16,287 nucleotides of DNA from Bacillota bacterium (GTDB lineage Bacteria > Bacillota > Clostridia > Lachnospirales > Lachnospiraceae), in contig JAEWSH010000083.1 of assembly GCA_023398375.1 (NCBI GenBank), positions 1 to 16,287 of the forward strand, in the 5' to 3' direction. The notes below the pieces were generated by a model, which was not told the DNA's origin, searched no databases, and was given only the letters and a program-made list of their open reading frames with translations. The translations under genes were made by a program, and so were the position numbers. Numbering within the stretch: position 1 is the first letter of the stretch; each line of letters opens with the position of its first letter. This document shows positions 15,697-16,287 of this stretch, one piece after another.

Positions 15697-16287
15697 TTAC
15701 AAAGTTATTACAAAATCTTTAAAATTAGTATAATTTGGATGATACATTCTTACTGTATATCTTCCATGGTATAAATGAAAAATATATTTTCCAGTGATAT
15801 CAGTATAGCATTCAGCTATTATTCTGCTACCAACTATTATATTTACTTGTACATCTGGTATTGGGTTATTGTTTTTATCTATTACTTTATCTATATAATC
15901 AATTGGTCCATCACCATTAGACATATATTTTTCAGTAGCCTTAATTGTATTTTTATTCATGTCATCTATATCATATTTACAATCATCATCTACTCTTAAT
16001 CTAAAACTTCTTTCAAAATATTCGTTCATTGAATTTCCTTCAATTTTCATTAAATAAAATCCTGGATCGACAAATACCTTCCATTCACCATCGTTATTTG
16101 TAACACATTTTGCATAAACTTCATTTATATTTTCTATATCATATACCTTAACTTCTAAACCATTTAATGGTATACCATTTTTTAATGTAAAAGTATCTGA
16201 TACACAACAAATACCTTCACCACATTCTTTTTTCTTAAAAGACTTTAATGTTATATTATTAAATTGAACTTCATTATCTTCAGTACC
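15697..16287 (-). CDS. C-terminal part of a protein with tandem carboxypeptidase-regulatory/Cna-B-like domains (start beyond window)
   Basis: The frame is open from the right edge to the TAA at 15697, giving 196 residues. An internal ATG at 16050 lies within a domain and is not the start. Two beta-sandwich repeats follow one another. The first has LKNGIPLNGLEVKVYD, then CVTNNDGEWKVFV, then GFYLMKIEG. The second has IDKNNNPIPDVQVNII, then CYTDITGKYIFHLYHGRYTVRMYHPNY. Each shows the family pattern of a P-x-x-x-V turn, a G-x-[YW]-x-[FV] hairpin, and a final Y-x-[VM] strand. An acidic linker (DDDCKYDIDDMNKN) separates them. A CGEGICC cysteine cluster lies near the visible N-terminus. Such domains are common on phage capsids, necks and fibres; whether this one binds a surface is unknown. 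The ribonuclease gene follows 23 bases downstream, suggesting one transcript. Confidence 0.68.
   Translation of the reverse strand, partial: GTEDNEVQFNNITLKSFKKKECGEGICCVSDTFTLKNGIPLNGLEVKVYDIENINEVYAKCVTNNDGEWKVFVDPGFYLMKIEGNSMNEYFERSFRLRVDDDCKYDIDDMNKNTIKATEKYMSNGDGPIDYIDKVIDKNNNPIPDVQVNIIVGSRIIAECYTDITGKYIFHLYHGRYTVRMYHPNYTNFKDFVITL

Noticed and set aside
15775..15999. Plus-strand ORF very rich in Ile and Tyr
   Set aside because: It is antisense to the Cna-B-like gene, and its composition is what the complement of AT-rich codons gives.
1..16287. Stop-codon recoding (TGA or TAG read as sense), tRNA genes or CRISPR arrays
   Set aside because: TAA, TAG and TGA end genes at sensible places with following starts, and no cloverleaf or regularly spaced repeats were seen by eye.

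Overview
The window is a strongly AT-rich stretch of a contractile-tailed (myovirus-type) bacteriophage genome or prophage. Every gene I can support lies on the minus strand. Start sites mostly have strong Shine-Dalgarno sequences of the GGAGGTGA type, which together with the low GC suggests a low-GC Gram-positive host such as a Clostridia-like bacterium. That host assignment is inference. Stop codons TAA, TAG and TGA all appear to be used normally.

In transcription order (right to left) the layout is as follows. The window opens with the C-terminal part of a protein built from carboxypeptidase-regulatory/Cna-B-like beta-sandwich repeats (15697-16287, cut by the edge). Next come a complete beta-CASP metallo-beta-lactamase ribonuclease (14225-15673) and a terminator. 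A neck/tail cassette follows: a 184-aa conserved-looking virion protein, an 82-aa zinc-ribbon protein, a 443-aa protein with a C-terminal Cna-B-like domain, a 275-aa protein with an Fn3-like domain and a four-cysteine zinc knuckle, and a 183-aa putative tail terminator. Then come a very long tail sheath (1048 aa), two tandem paralogous tail tube genes, the tail assembly chaperone pair, and a giant tape measure protein that runs off the left edge (at least 1589 aa) and carries a lysozyme-like SLT transglycosylase domain.

Three RNA-level devices stand out. First, the upstream tube gene is split by a ~451-nt group I intron without an internal ORF (about 6684-7134). P1 to P9 helices can be drawn, and splicing restores one 208-aa tube protein that aligns without a gap across the junction to its neighbour. 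Second, the chaperone genes overlap through a classical A AAA AAC slippery heptamer at 5299-5305, placed on the last sense codons before the TAG stop. A -1 frameshift would give a ~287-aa fusion, as in the lambda gpG/gpGT system. Third, hairpin plus U-tract terminators follow the RNase gene and the second tube gene, with a weaker hairpin after the sheath. This would let the abundant sheath and tube be made in excess over the chaperones and tape measure.

The genes work together as a tail-building module: sheath and tube form the contractile cylinder, the chaperones coat the tape measure, the terminator caps the tube, and the Ig/Fn3/Cna-B-like proteins probably form neck or surface decoration. 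The least expected member is the beta-CASP nuclease, an RNA-processing enzyme inside a virion structural cluster. No function is claimed beyond what the folds and positions support.
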